13,754 nt of DNA from Rhodospirillales bacterium (GTDB lineage: Bacteria; Pseudomonadota; Alphaproteobacteria; Geminicoccales; Geminicoccaceae), in NCBI GenBank assembly GCA_007131045.1, contig SLRI01000466.1, forward strand, positions 1-13,754, written 5' to 3'. The translations under genes were made by a program, and so were the position numbers. The notes beneath the pieces were generated by a model that was not told where the DNA came from, made no database searches, and was given only the letters and a program-made list of their open reading frames with translations. Position 1 is the first letter of the stretch; each line of letters starts with the position of its first letter. Positions 1 through 8,078 of the stretch are shown piece after piece.

Positions 1-420
1 ATGGGTGGATTGAGCAGTCTTGCGAGCTTGGGTCTCAATGTGGCGCTCGGCCAGGAGGCCGCGAAGCGTGAGAACCGCAACCTGAAGAAGGAGCGTGATC
101 GGCAGATCGAATCGATCATGCGTGACAACCGCGACACGGAGCGCCAGCAGGCCAATGCGCTCAGGCGTCGGCAGGCCAGTGAGCGGGTGCGCGCCGGTGC
201 GACCGGCACGGCCACCACCGGTGGCTCGATCGACGCGATCCTCCGTGGTCTCGAGCGCGAGGCGGAAGTCGACACCAACGCGCGGCGCGACGTCGCGAGC
301 GCTCGGGTGAAGCAGATTCGCGACACCTTCGGCACGCGGCGTCGCAACAACCTGTTGACCACCACCAACCGCCTGCTCGGCAACAGCTCGTCGACGATCG
401 GCCGCAGCCTCCTGGGCTGA
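1..420 (+). CDS. Phage protein, possible internal virion (lumen) protein
   Basis: This 139-residue product has a short Gly/Ser/Leu-rich, mildly hydrophobic start (residues 1-18), a highly charged stretch rich in Arg, Glu and Gln (about 20-65) that looks like a coiled coil, a small Gly/Thr motif ATGTATTGGSIDAI (67-80), and a second charged helix (81-116). This layout, a hydrophobic head followed by a charged helix and then a Gly-rich segment leading into an SIDAILRGLEREAE-like helix, resembles small internal virion proteins of podovirus-like phages (T7 gp14 type). That match is from pattern memory, not a search. It lies 11 bp upstream of the terminase gene on the same strand, which supports a phage role. 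The ATG is the first base of the window, so no ribosome binding site is visible and the true start could lie further left. Certain: it is an open frame in a phage context. Inferred: its virion role. Confidence 0.6.
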   Translation: MGGLSSLASLGLNVALGQEAAKRENRNLKKERDRQIESIMRDNRDTERQQANALRRRQASERVRAGATGTATTGGSIDAILRGLEREAEVDTNARRDVASARVKQIRDTFGTRRRNNLLTTTNRLLGNSSSTIGRSLLG

Positions 421-431
421 GCGGCACGAAC

Positions 432-1970
432 ATGGCCAAACGCAGCAGCAGTCCCGGTCGTGCCACTGATCGTCCGGCGGTGCCGAAGATCGGGTTTCTC
501 GGCTTTCCGCAATTCGTCATCGTCTGGAACAAGCTGCAAGGCCTCGCGACCCCGGTGCTCCATTTGCTCATCAGCCGCTGGCTCTATCGCAAATGGCTCG
601 CCGGGGAGCGTCGCCTCCTGCTCATGGTCTTTCGTGATGCCGGCAAGTCGACCCTGGTCGGTCTCTTCGCCGCGTGGTTGCTCACCGGCAACCCGAACCT
701 GCGCATTCTCGTCATTGCCGCCGAGCAGATGCTCGCCAACAAGATGAGCCGCAACATTCGCCGGATCATCGAGCTGCACCCGGCAGCGTCGCATCTGCTG
801 CAGCAGCGCCCCGAAAACTGGGCGAACGATCAGTTCACCGTCCGCCGCACCCGCAACCATCGCGACCCTTCGGTGCTGGCCCGCGGTCTCGGCGGCAACG
901 TCACCGGCACGCGCGCCGATATCATCGTCTGTGACGATGTCGAGGTGCCCAACACCTGCAGCACGGCGAGCAGCCGCGACGAGTTGCGGCAACGCCTGGC
1001 CGAGATCGACTTCGTGCTGGTGCCGACGGGCTTGCAGCTCTTCGTCGGCACGCCGCACAGCTACTACTCCATCTACGCCGATCGGGCGCGGGCCGAGATC
1101 GGCGAACAGCGGCCGTTTCTCGACGGCTTCGAGCGATTGTGCCTGCCGCTGGTGCAAGCCGACGGAACGAGCGCCTGGCCGGAGCGGTTCACGCCGGCGA
1201 CGATCGAGGCGCTGCGACGGCACACCGGCCCACAGCGGTTCCGCAGCCAAATGATGCTGGAGCCCACGCCGCCTCGGGCGATCAAGCTCGACCCCGAGCG
1301 CCTCGTCACCTACACCGACGCGCTCGAGAGCCGATGGTCGCAAGGCCGGCTGCGGCTCACCGTCGGTGAGACGGCCATGGTCTCCAGCGTCTGTTGGTGG
1401 GATCCGGCCTATGGGCGCCCGGGGCGCGGCGATCGAAGCGCCATCGCCGTGGTAATGGTCGATCGCGCTGGGCGCTATTGGCTGCACGGTCTGCGCTACC
1501 TGCAATTCTCCATCGAGCGACTGGAGGATGTCGACGAGGCGACCCAGCTCATCCGCCAGGCGATCGATTTCGCGGCGGGCTTGCAGCAGACCCGGCTGTT
1601 CATCGAGACCAACGGCATCGGCCGCTTCCTGCCGGCGCTGGTCCGGCGCGAGCTCAAGGGCAGCGCGCACCAGCTGACCCTCGTCGAGCGGCATTCGAGC
1701 CGCGGCAAGACCGATCGCATCCTGAGTGCCCTCGATCCGATCATGGCTGCCGGCCACCTGCACATCCACCACTCGGTGCTCGAATCCGGCTTCATCGAGG
1801 AAATGCGCGAATGGGCTCCCGGGACGAACACGCTCGACGACGGCCTGGACGCCGTGAGCAATGCGGTCCTGGAGCAGCCGGTGCAGGTGGGCCGGCCGCC
1901 ACGGAACTCGGCTGCCCTGGACGGTCATCTCGGGCAGAGCTTCGTCGCCGATGCGTCGTTCAGCATTTGA
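432..1970 (+). CDS. Phage terminase large subunit (TerL)
   Basis: The terminase large subunit packages DNA into phage proheads, using an N-terminal ATPase motor and a C-terminal RNase H-like nuclease. In this 512-residue product the Walker A motif is FRDAGKST (67-74), Walker B is IIVCDDVE (164-171), and a coupling-type motif VGTPHS lies at 205-210. The nuclease half begins near residue 318: WWDPAYG gives a candidate metal-binding Asp324, FIETNG gives Glu392, and DDGLDAVSNAV (469-479) supplies the late Asp of the nuclease triad. The length is complete for the family, and the FRDAGKS-type Walker A is found in podovirus-like terminases. The ATG at 432 has only a weak upstream ribosome site, but no better start is near. 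Upstream is a possible internal virion protein; downstream, directly after the stop, is a small membrane protein. No small terminase or portal gene is visible. The frame is intact, so packaging function could be retained. Confidence 0.9.
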   Translation: MAKRSSSPGRATDRPAVPKIGFLGFPQFVIVWNKLQGLATPVLHLLISRWLYRKWLAGERRLLLMVFRDAGKSTLVGLFAAWLLTGNPNLRILVIAAEQMLANKMSRNIRRIIELHPAASHLLQQRPENWANDQFTVRRTRNHRDPSVLARGLGGNVTGTRADIIVCDDVEVPNTCSTASSRDELRQRLAEIDFVLVPTGLQLFVGTPHSYYSIYADRARAEIGEQRPFLDGFERLCLPLVQADGTSAWPERFTPATIEALRRHTGPQRFRSQMMLEPTPPRAIKLDPERLVTYTDALESRWSQGRLRLTVGETAMVSSVCWWDPAYGRPGRGDRSAIAVVMVDRAGRYWLHGLRYLQFSIERLEDVDEATQLIRQAIDFAAGLQQTRLFIETNGIGRFLPALVRRELKGSAHQLTLVERHSSRGKTDRILSALDPIMAAGHLHIHHSVLESGFIEEMREWAPGTNTLDDGLDAVSNAVLEQPVQVGRPPRNSAALDGHLGQSFVADASFSI

Positions 1971-2270
1971 ATGACCGACCCACGGGGACCACGATATAAG
2001 GCCCTGATGGCGCGGCGGGCATTGCCGACGCTGCTTCTCGACCGGACTGGTAGTTTGACCCTGGCACCGACCTTGGCACTGCTCACCGTGGGGCTCGTTC
2101 TCTGCGGCTGGGCCGGATGGCAGGAGCGCCGGCCGCGCGGTCTCGGGGATTTGCCGTTGCTGCCGCCGATCCCGGTGCTGCTGATCGGTGTCATACTGGT
2201 ACTCTTGAGCCTTGCTCACCTCGTCACACTCTGGACCGGTGTCCCGCTGAAGAGCCGGTTTCTGCCGTGA
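1971..2270 (+). CDS. Small two-helix membrane protein, phage-associated
   Basis: The product is 99 residues long, with two predicted membrane helices at about 29-50 and 66-90. They are joined by a short Arg-rich loop (QERRPRG, 51-57), and the C-terminus ends in a basic tail (KSRFLP). The ATG follows the terminase stop with no gap, which suggests translational coupling. A second in-frame ATG at 2007 has a weak AAGG ribosome site (1998-2001) and would give 87 residues with the same helices. Family not recognised. Its size, two helices and place beside terL would suit a holin or another lysis or membrane protein, but this is inference only. The last 47 bp overlap the 3' end of the convergent ADP-ribosylglycohydrolase gene. 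Confidence 0.55.
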   Translation: MTDPRGPRYKALMARRALPTLLLDRTGSLTLAPTLALLTVGLVLCGWAGWQERRPRGLGDLPLLPPIPVLLIGVILVLLSLAHLVTLWTGVPLKSRFLP

Positions 2271-3219
2271 GCCGTTCTATCGGCGCGAGGAGTTGCTCGA
2301 TCGCCGCTTCGATCGCGACTCGGGCGTGAAGTCGCTCGGCTAAGTGAGTAGGAATGGCCGAAGCGCCCAGTGCGGCCCCCAGCAAAGCGCCGACGCACGC
2401 CGCACGGCTCGCGTTGTCGCCGCCGGCACGAACGGTCTCGAGTACCGCGGTCTCGAAATCGCCCGGATGCCGGAGGCAGGCGTGCAGGACGCTCGGAAAG
2501 GTGCACGGCAGATAGCAGGAGCGCCCGACGAGCCCTGTGGCATCGACGACGGGCTTGTCCTGCATGGCGAGCGCATCGCCGAGACGAATGCGCACGAGAT
2601 CGGCGCATGGACCTGTCTGTGCTGCGCAGCCCGTACCGATCGCCGAGGCCAGATCGGTGCCGTGGAGAACCGCGTCCAGAATGCGCGCGAAGGCTTGGTT
2701 GTGCGCAACGGCCTCGGCGTTCGCCTGGGTCACGCGGACCACCCGCGCGACCACGGCATCGCGTTCGGACCGTCCGGCATAGGCCACCACGACCGGAGCG
2801 AGCCGGCACATCGAGACCGTCTGGAAGTCGTCGGCGCCATGCTGAAAGGCGAAGCTCGGATCGCCCAGGTGCGGCGAGGCGTTCTCGATCGTCAGGCGGG
2901 TCGGCTTGTCGCGGTAGCCCGCATAGCCCGCATCGAACGCCGCCACGAAGCGGCGGCCGAACCGCCGCTCGTCGAAGCCGTCATCCTCGACCAGGCTTTC
3001 GAGCAGCAGCCTCGCCGCATCACCATAGTGGGTCGGATCACCGGGCCGGCGACCGGCATGGTAGTGCCCGGGTGAGGGGAGCTCGAAGCCGTGAATGCCA
3101 CCCGGGTAGAGCCTTTGGCGTTCCAAGAGGTTGTAGTGCCAATGGCTGCCGAGGGCCATCGCATCACCGATGAACTGACCCAGGATGGCACCTCTTGCGC
3201 GATCGACGAAGTCGGGCAC
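2224..3219 (-). CDS. ADP-ribosylglycohydrolase-family protein with degenerate metal motifs
   Basis: This 331-residue protein belongs to the ADP-ribosylglycohydrolase (DraG/ARH) fold, whose active members use two Mg ions to remove ADP-ribose from proteins or small molecules. Family landmarks are the N-terminal DRARGAILGQFIGDAMALG (6-24), a CRLAP segment (138-142), and GGDNASRAACVGALLGA near the C-terminus (266-282). In typical active enzymes the first metal motif reads like T-D-D-T and the last like GGDTDT; here the equivalents are HYGD (64-67) and GGDNAS (266-271), so several metal ligands appear replaced. This resembles the J1-crystallin/selenoprotein J branch of the family, whose reaction is uncertain. 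The GTG at 3219 is preferred because GGAGAGGGAG precedes it at good spacing; an upstream in-frame GTG at 3264 would add 15 residues but lacks a ribosome site. The gene diverges from gloA. The fold is confident; activity is doubtful. Confidence 0.85.
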   Translation of the reverse strand: MPDFVDRARGAILGQFIGDAMALGSHWHYNLLERQRLYPGGIHGFELPSPGHYHAGRRPGDPTHYGDAARLLLESLVEDDGFDERRFGRRFVAAFDAGYAGYRDKPTRLTIENASPHLGDPSFAFQHGADDFQTVSMCRLAPVVVAYAGRSERDAVVARVVRVTQANAEAVAHNQAFARILDAVLHGTDLASAIGTGCAAQTGPCADLVRIRLGDALAMQDKPVVDATGLVGRSCYLPCTFPSVLHACLRHPGDFETAVLETVRAGGDNASRAACVGALLGAALGASAIPTHLAERLHARVAIEAAIEQLLAPIERLTAETGSSAGHRSRV

Positions 3220-3313
3220 GCGATCGATCTCCCTCTCCAACTGGCGCCTTGGCGCGCGGTTCACGAAGGCCTAGGTAACGGGGGTGTCGTAATAAACCAG
3301 AGGGGGAGCAGTG
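3220..3313. promoter_or_regulatory. Divergent intergenic region between the ARH-fold gene and gloA
   Basis: This stretch must carry the start signals for both flanking genes. The leftward gene has a GGAGAGGGAG-like site on the - strand at about 3229-3238, and the rightward gene has AGGGGGAG at 3301-3308, five bases before its ATG. An A/T-rich patch at 3289-3296 could be a -10 region for gloA, but no convincing -35 partner was found. If the ARH-fold gene starts at 3264, the region shrinks to 49 bp. Confidence 0.3.
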
Positions 3314-3754
3314 ATGCGCTACTTGCACACGATGGTTCGGGTGTCGGACGTCGACCAGTCGCTCGATTTCTACTGCAACAAGCTCGGCATGAAGGAGGTT
3401 CGGCGAACCGAGAGCGAGCAGGGCCGCTTCACGCTGATTTTTCTCGCCGCCGACGAGGACGAGGCTGCCGGGCGCGAGGTCAAGGCGCCGCTGGTCGAGC
3501 TCACCTACAACTGGGATCCCGAGGAATACCAGGGAGGCCGCAATTTCGGCCACTTGGCCTATGAGGTCGACGACATCTATGCCACCTGCCAGTCGCTGAT
3601 GGACGGCGGGGTCACGATCAATCGCCCGCCGCGCGACGGGCGGATGGCCTTTGTCCGCTCGCCCGACGGCATCTCGATCGAGTTGTTGCAGAAGGGCGAG
3701 GCCCTACCCAAGGCCGAACCATGGGCGTCGATGCCGAACACCGGCAGCTGGTGA
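3314..3754 (+). CDS. gloA: Glyoxalase I (lactoylglutathione lyase)
   Basis: Glyoxalase I converts the hemithioacetal of methylglyoxal and glutathione to S-lactoylglutathione, the first step of cytosolic methylglyoxal detoxification. The 146-residue product has two beta-alpha-beta-beta-beta repeats and the four metal ligands in their usual places: His5 (MRYLHTMVRV), Glu62 (LVELTYNW), His80 (NFGHLAYEV) and Glu123 (GISIELL). The short, ungapped form matches the bacterial nickel-dependent class represented by E. coli GloA rather than the longer zinc type. The ATG at 3314 is chosen because AGGGGGAG (3301-3308) lies five bases upstream; the GTG at 3311 is too close to that site. The protein extends about ten residues past the E. 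coli enzyme. The gene appears monocistronic, ending before a GC-rich hairpin at 3766. No glyoxalase II gene is in view. Confidence 0.95.
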   Translation: MRYLHTMVRVSDVDQSLDFYCNKLGMKEVRRTESEQGRFTLIFLAADEDEAAGREVKAPLVELTYNWDPEEYQGGRNFGHLAYEVDDIYATCQSLMDGGVTINRPPRDGRMAFVRSPDGISIELLQKGEALPKAEPWASMPNTGSW

Positions 3755-3765
3755 CCACTGGCGTT

Positions 3766-3786
3766 GCCGGCGGCTCGCCCGCCGGC
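3766..3786 (+). terminator. GC-rich hairpin, possible gloA terminator
   Basis: GCCGGCGG and CCGCCGGC form a perfect 8-bp inverted repeat around a 5-base loop, starting 11 bp after the gloA stop. The stem is strong, but no run of T follows, so this may be a weak or Rho-assisted terminator or an mRNA-stabilising hairpin. Confidence 0.5.
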
Positions 3787-3874
3787 GTTCGGCCTCTTGA
3801 TGGGCGAGGGGACGATAAGCGCAGCTAATAGCGCGGACATCCATTGCCGTGGCGCGCGAAAGGCGTCAGAAGTG

Positions 3875-3883
3875 TGGTATGAC
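3875..3883 (+). promoter_or_regulatory. Weak candidate extended -10 upstream of the ABC ATPase gene
   Basis: TGG followed by TATGAC resembles an extended -10 element. No good -35 is found at the right spacing; TTGCCG at 3844-3849 is too far away. The site lies about 80 bp before the start codon in the 209-bp gap between gloA and the ABC gene, which contains no other recognisable feature apart from the hairpin at 3766. Confidence 0.2.
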
Positions 3884-3963
3884 GTGTTCGCAGAAGACGC
3901 GGGCCGATTGGCGGCTTCGACCGGGTGGCCAACGGCAGTGATCGGATCAGGAGGAGGGGCAGG

Positions 3964-5041
<1,078 letters not shown>

Positions 5042-5043
<2 letters not shown>

Positions 5044-5075
5044 TCGGCGCCTGCGGATCGGCGCCTGCGGATCGG
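5042..5075. repeat. Short tandem repeat, 14-bp unit
   Basis: The unit GATCGGCGCCTGCG occurs twice in perfect tandem (5042-5055 and 5056-5069) and then begins a third time (GATCGG, 5070-5075). It starts inside the stop codon of the ABC ATPase gene and lies in the 170-bp gap before pdxJ. Each unit contains the palindrome GGCGCC. It is probably replication slippage; no function is evident. The rest of the gap to 5213 holds no clear promoter or terminator. Confidence 0.8.
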
Positions 5076-5213
5076 TGGCGACAAAGGAACGACAGGGCTT
5101 CGCCACGGTCGGCTGCAGGCCTTTGGCGTGTGGTCGATGCGATCGATTGGCCCTGTTCGATGGGCAACTTCGGTGGTTTCCTCAGCGCCACTTTTCACGA
5201 CGCGGGACCGACC

Positions 5214-5981
5214 ATGGCGCAATCGACGCTGCTGCACCAACGTCTGGGCGTGAACATCGACCATGTGGCGACCTTGCGCAACGCGCGCGGCGGAACGCAC
5301 CCCGATCCTCTGCGGGCCGCGATGCTGATCGCCGAGGGCGGTGGCGAAGGCGTCACCGCCCATCTGCGTGAGGATCGCCGACACATCACCGACGGCGATA
5401 TCGATCGACTGGCGGCGGAATGCCCACTGCCGCTCAACTTCGAAATGGCGGCGACCGAGGAGATGCTGGGCATCGCCCGGCGGGTTCGGCCTCACGCTGC
5501 CTGCCTCGTCCCCGAGAAGCGCGAGGAGCGGACGACCGAGAGTGGCCTCGACGTGGTGCGCGTCGAGCAAGGTCTCCGGCCGATCGTCGAGGGGCTCGCC
5601 GAAATCGGCACCCGGGTCTCCCTCTTCGTCGATCCGGAACCCCGGCAACTCGAGGCCGCGCATCGGCTGGGTGCTGCGGTGGTGGAGTTGCATACCGGGA
5701 CCTATTGCGAGGCCTCGGGCAATGCACAGGCGACCGAGCTCGCGCGGTTGCAGCGGGCGGCAGCTCTGGCGATGGAGCTCGGGATCGAGTGCCATGCCGG
5801 GCACGGCTTGGATTTCGCCACGGTCGGGCCGGTGGCGGCGATCCCCGAAGTGGTCGAGCTCAACATCGGCCACTATCTTGTCGGTGAGGCGATCTTCGCG
5901 GGCTTCGTTCCGACAATCGCCCGGATGCGTCGTCTCATGGACGAGGCGCGCGCCTCGCTCGATAAACCAGCGACCGGTTGA
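5214..5981 (+). CDS. pdxJ: Pyridoxine 5'-phosphate synthase
   Basis: PdxJ condenses 3-amino-2-oxopropyl phosphate (1-amino-acetone 3-phosphate) with 1-deoxyxylulose 5-phosphate to form pyridoxine 5'-phosphate, the ring-closing step of the DXP-dependent vitamin B6 pathway. The 255-residue TIM barrel shows the family motifs: LGVNIDHVATLRNARGG (11-27), TAHLREDRRHI (48-58), NFEMAAT with the likely catalytic Glu77, the ELHTG motif (159-163), HAGHGL (194-199) and NIGHYL (217-222). The ATG at 5214 places the LGVNIDHVATLRN motif where it sits in other members; in-frame starts at 5130 and 5160 would add unconserved sequence. The ribosome site is weak. It is the first gene of the pdxJ-acpS-lepB-rnc-era cluster, 22 bp before acpS. 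Confidence 0.96.
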   Translation: MAQSTLLHQRLGVNIDHVATLRNARGGTHPDPLRAAMLIAEGGGEGVTAHLREDRRHITDGDIDRLAAECPLPLNFEMAATEEMLGIARRVRPHAACLVPEKREERTTESGLDVVRVEQGLRPIVEGLAEIGTRVSLFVDPEPRQLEAAHRLGAAVVELHTGTYCEASGNAQATELARLQRAAALAMELGIECHAGHGLDFATVGPVAAIPEVVELNIGHYLVGEAIFAGFVPTIARMRRLMDEARASLDKPATG

Positions 5982-6003
5982 ACGCAGTTTCGGAACAGCG
6001 GCC

Positions 6004-6438
6004 ATGATCATCGGTATCGGCAGCGATCTCATCGACATCCGGCGGATCGAAAAGACGCTCGAGCGCTTCGGTGAGCGCTTCACCCGGCGCTGCTTCACCG
6101 ATATCGAGCGCGCGAAGGCCGACCGGCGGCTGCGTCGCGCCGATACCTACGCCAAGCGCTACGCTGCGAAGGAGGCGTGCGCCAAGGCTCTCGGCACCGG
6201 CCTCAGCCGCGGCGTCTTCTGGCGCGAGATCGGGGTCGTGAACCTGCCCTCGGGCCAGCCGACGCTGGAGCTCTTCGGCGGTGCTGCGGCACGTCTCGCG
6301 GCGATGACGCCCGCCGGGATGGTGGCCACGATGGAGTTGACGTTGACCGATGAACCGCCCTTGGCTCATGCCATGGTGATTATCAGCGCCGCACCCGGTG
6401 AGCAGGCAGCGCTTTACCAGCGGGCGGCCGTCGGTTAA
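6004..6438 (+). CDS. acpS: Holo-[acyl-carrier-protein] synthase
   Basis: AcpS transfers the 4'-phosphopantetheine arm from coenzyme A to a serine of acyl carrier protein, activating it for fatty acid synthesis. The 144-residue product opens with IIGIGSDLIDIRRIE, giving the Mg ligand Asp8, and carries KRYAAKEACAKALGTG (51-66) with the second ligand Glu57. These are the two signature blocks of the family, and the length is slightly above the usual 120-140 residues. It lies 22 bp after pdxJ, a pairing common in Proteobacteria, and is probably co-transcribed with it. The ATG at 6004 sits directly before the conserved motif. The frame stays open upstream into pdxJ, but that stretch is antisense-free shadow coding of pdxJ and not part of this protein. 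Confidence 0.96.
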   Translation: MIIGIGSDLIDIRRIEKTLERFGERFTRRCFTDIERAKADRRLRRADTYAKRYAAKEACAKALGTGLSRGVFWREIGVVNLPSGQPTLELFGGAAARLAAMTPAGMVATMELTLTDEPPLAHAMVIISAAPGEQAALYQRAAVG

Positions 6439-6498
6439 GTTCATCTTCGGGCCTGCGGGTGCAGCAGGTGAACCCGGCAGATGCGACCCGACGTTCTC

Positions 6499-6526
6499 TT
6501 TTCAGCAGCGCGAGCAGAGCTATAGC
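6499..6526 (+). promoter_or_regulatory. Candidate promoter upstream of lepB
   Basis: TTTTCA (6499-6504) and TATAGC (6521-6526) resemble -35 and -10 hexamers, each matching four of six consensus bases, with 16-bp spacing. The site lies in the 137-bp gap between acpS and lepB, the largest gap inside the operon, so a secondary internal promoter is plausible. Confidence 0.3.
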
Positions 6527-6575
6527 CAAGCGTGTGTCATCCAGATCATCTCGCCACTCGCGCGAACAGTCCATC

Positions 6576-7313
6576 ATGAGCGCTCGCAAGGCGGGCGGCA
6601 TAAAGGAGACGGTGCGAACGCTGGTCTATGCGATCGCGATCGCCCTGTTCGTGCGCACCTTCGCCTATGAGCCGTTCAATATCCCATCGGGGTCGATGAA
6701 GCCGACCCTGCTCGTGGGCGATTATCTGTTCGTTTCGAAATTCGCCTACGGCTACAGCAAGTATTCCTTGCCGCTCAGCCTGCCACTCTTCTCCGGGCGC
6801 ATCTTCAGCTCGATGCCGGAGCGCGGCGATGTCGCGGTCTTCAAGCTGCCGACCGACAACAAGACGGATTATATCAAGAGGATCGTCGGTCTGCCGGGCG
6901 ATCGGCTGCAGATGATCGATGGTGTCCTGCACATCAACGGCGAGGCGGCGGCGTTGGAGGCGGTCGGCGCGTTCGTCGACGACATGGCCGGACGGCAGAT
7001 CGCAATCGACAAGTACGGCGAAACACTGCCCGATACCGATCGGCAGCATTTTATCCTCGATCTCACCGATCGCGGGCGTCTCGACAATACCGGCGTCTTC
7101 GAAGTGCCGGCGGATCACGTGTTCGCAATGGGCGACAACCGCGATAATTCCCTCGACAGCCGAACTGATGCCGTGGGCTACATTCCGGTGGAGAATCTGA
7201 TCGGCCGGGCCGAAATCATGATGTTCTCGGTCAACGGCACGGCCCGAATATGGGAGCCGTGGAAGTGGCCGTGGGCCATCCGCTACGACCGCATCTTCAA
7301 GCGCATCATTTGA
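6576..7313 (+). CDS. lepB: Signal peptidase I
   Basis: Signal peptidase I cleaves signal peptides from exported proteins at the periplasmic face of the inner membrane. The 245-residue product has one N-terminal membrane helix (about 13-29) and the family boxes: IPSGSMKPTLLVGD with catalytic Ser40 (36-49), YIKRIVGLPGD with the general-base Lys101 (99-109), and GDNRDNSLDSR (186-196). A Trp-rich tail (WEPWKWPWAIRYDRI) closes the protein. The ATG at 6576 is chosen because it puts a short basic tail before the membrane helix, as in relatives; the frame is open back to 6459, but those residues are not membrane-like or conserved, and neither start has a good ribosome site. It is followed by rnc after 12 bp, an order common in alphaproteobacteria. 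Confidence 0.95.
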   Translation: MSARKAGGIKETVRTLVYAIAIALFVRTFAYEPFNIPSGSMKPTLLVGDYLFVSKFAYGYSKYSLPLSLPLFSGRIFSSMPERGDVAVFKLPTDNKTDYIKRIVGLPGDRLQMIDGVLHINGEAAALEAVGAFVDDMAGRQIAIDKYGETLPDTDRQHFILDLTDRGRLDNTGVFEVPADHVFAMGDNRDNSLDSRTDAVGYIPVENLIGRAEIMMFSVNGTARIWEPWKWPWAIRYDRIFKRII

Positions 7314-7325
7314 TTTGCGCCGTCG

Positions 7326-8078
7326 ATGAAGCCACGCCGCGCCCACAGCCGCTCGGGCGACCTCGATCAGATCCAGGCGGTGATCGACTACCGCTTCGGC
7401 GATGACGGCTTGTTGGCGGAAGCGTTGACGCACGCGAGCGCTCTGGCGCCCGTGCGTCGGCAGCCGCTGGGCAAATCGCGACCGCGCAGCAACGAGCGGC
7501 TGGAGTTCCTCGGTGATCGCGTGCTCGGGCTCGCCGTGGCGCATCTGTTGATCGAGACCTATCCGGACGAAGCCGAAGGTGGCCTGACCCATCGTCACTC
7601 GATGCTGGTGCGGCGCGAGACGCTGGCGGATGTAGCGAGCCAGATCGGACTCGGCCGATGGCTGGAGGTGGCGCATGGCGGCCGCGGCAGCGGCGGGATG
7701 ACCAATCCGACGATTCTCGCCGATGCTTGTGAGGCCGTGATCGGGGCGGTTTTTCTCGATGGTGGCTATGCGCCAGCGGCATCCCTGGTACGCCGGTACT
7801 GGCAGAACCGGGTGGTCGACATGACCGAATCACCGCGCGATGCGAAGACGATGCTGCAGGTGTGGTCGCTCGCCCGCGGCCTCAGCCTGCCGAGCTACCG
7901 GGTGCTCGACAGCGAGGGCCCGGCGCACGCGCCCGTGTTTACCGTCGAGGCGGCGATCGAGGGGCTGGGCAGTGCCGTCGCCGAAGCCGGGGCCAAGCGG
8001 ACGGCCGAACAGGCGGCAGCCGCGATGCTCCTCGAAAGGCTCGAGGGCAAGTCCGCCGGCAGCGACCCCGATGTCTGA
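7326..8078 (+). CDS. rnc: Ribonuclease III
   Basis: RNase III cuts double-stranded RNA, processing rRNA precursors and structured mRNAs. The 250-residue product has the endonuclease domain (about 12-165) with the signature NERLEFLGDRVLG (56-68), active-site residues Glu60 and Asp64, and Asp133 and Glu136 in LADACEAVIGAVFLDGG (131-147). A double-stranded RNA-binding domain covers about 172-242, with the GPAHAPVFTVE and AKRTAEQAAAAMLLERL motifs. A basic insertion of some 12 residues (about 42-55, Arg/Lys/Pro-rich) sits just before the signature and is a little longer than in many relatives. The start has a poor ribosome site, suggesting coupling with lepB. Its 3' end overlaps the era start by 8 bp (ATGTCTGA). 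Confidence 0.96.
   Translation: MKPRRAHSRSGDLDQIQAVIDYRFGDDGLLAEALTHASALAPVRRQPLGKSRPRSNERLEFLGDRVLGLAVAHLLIETYPDEAEGGLTHRHSMLVRRETLADVASQIGLGRWLEVAHGGRGSGGMTNPTILADACEAVIGAVFLDGGYAPAASLVRRYWQNRVVDMTESPRDAKTMLQVWSLARGLSLPSYRVLDSEGPAHAPVFTVEAAIEGLGSAVAEAGAKRTAEQAAAAMLLERLEGKSAGSDPDV

Noticed and set aside
3766..3963. Small regulatory RNA or riboswitch in the gap before the ABC ATPase
   Set aside because: Only one GC hairpin and a weak -10 are visible; no conserved RNA structure could be recognised.
5130..5213. Upstream in-frame starts (GTG 5130, ATG 5160) for pdxJ
   Set aside because: The extra residues are not PdxJ-like, and the 5214 ATG gives the normal length.
6546..7676. Open frame of 376 codons on the - strand across lepB and rnc
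   Set aside because: Spans two conserved genes in antisense; its His/Arg/Ala-rich composition is typical of shadow frames.
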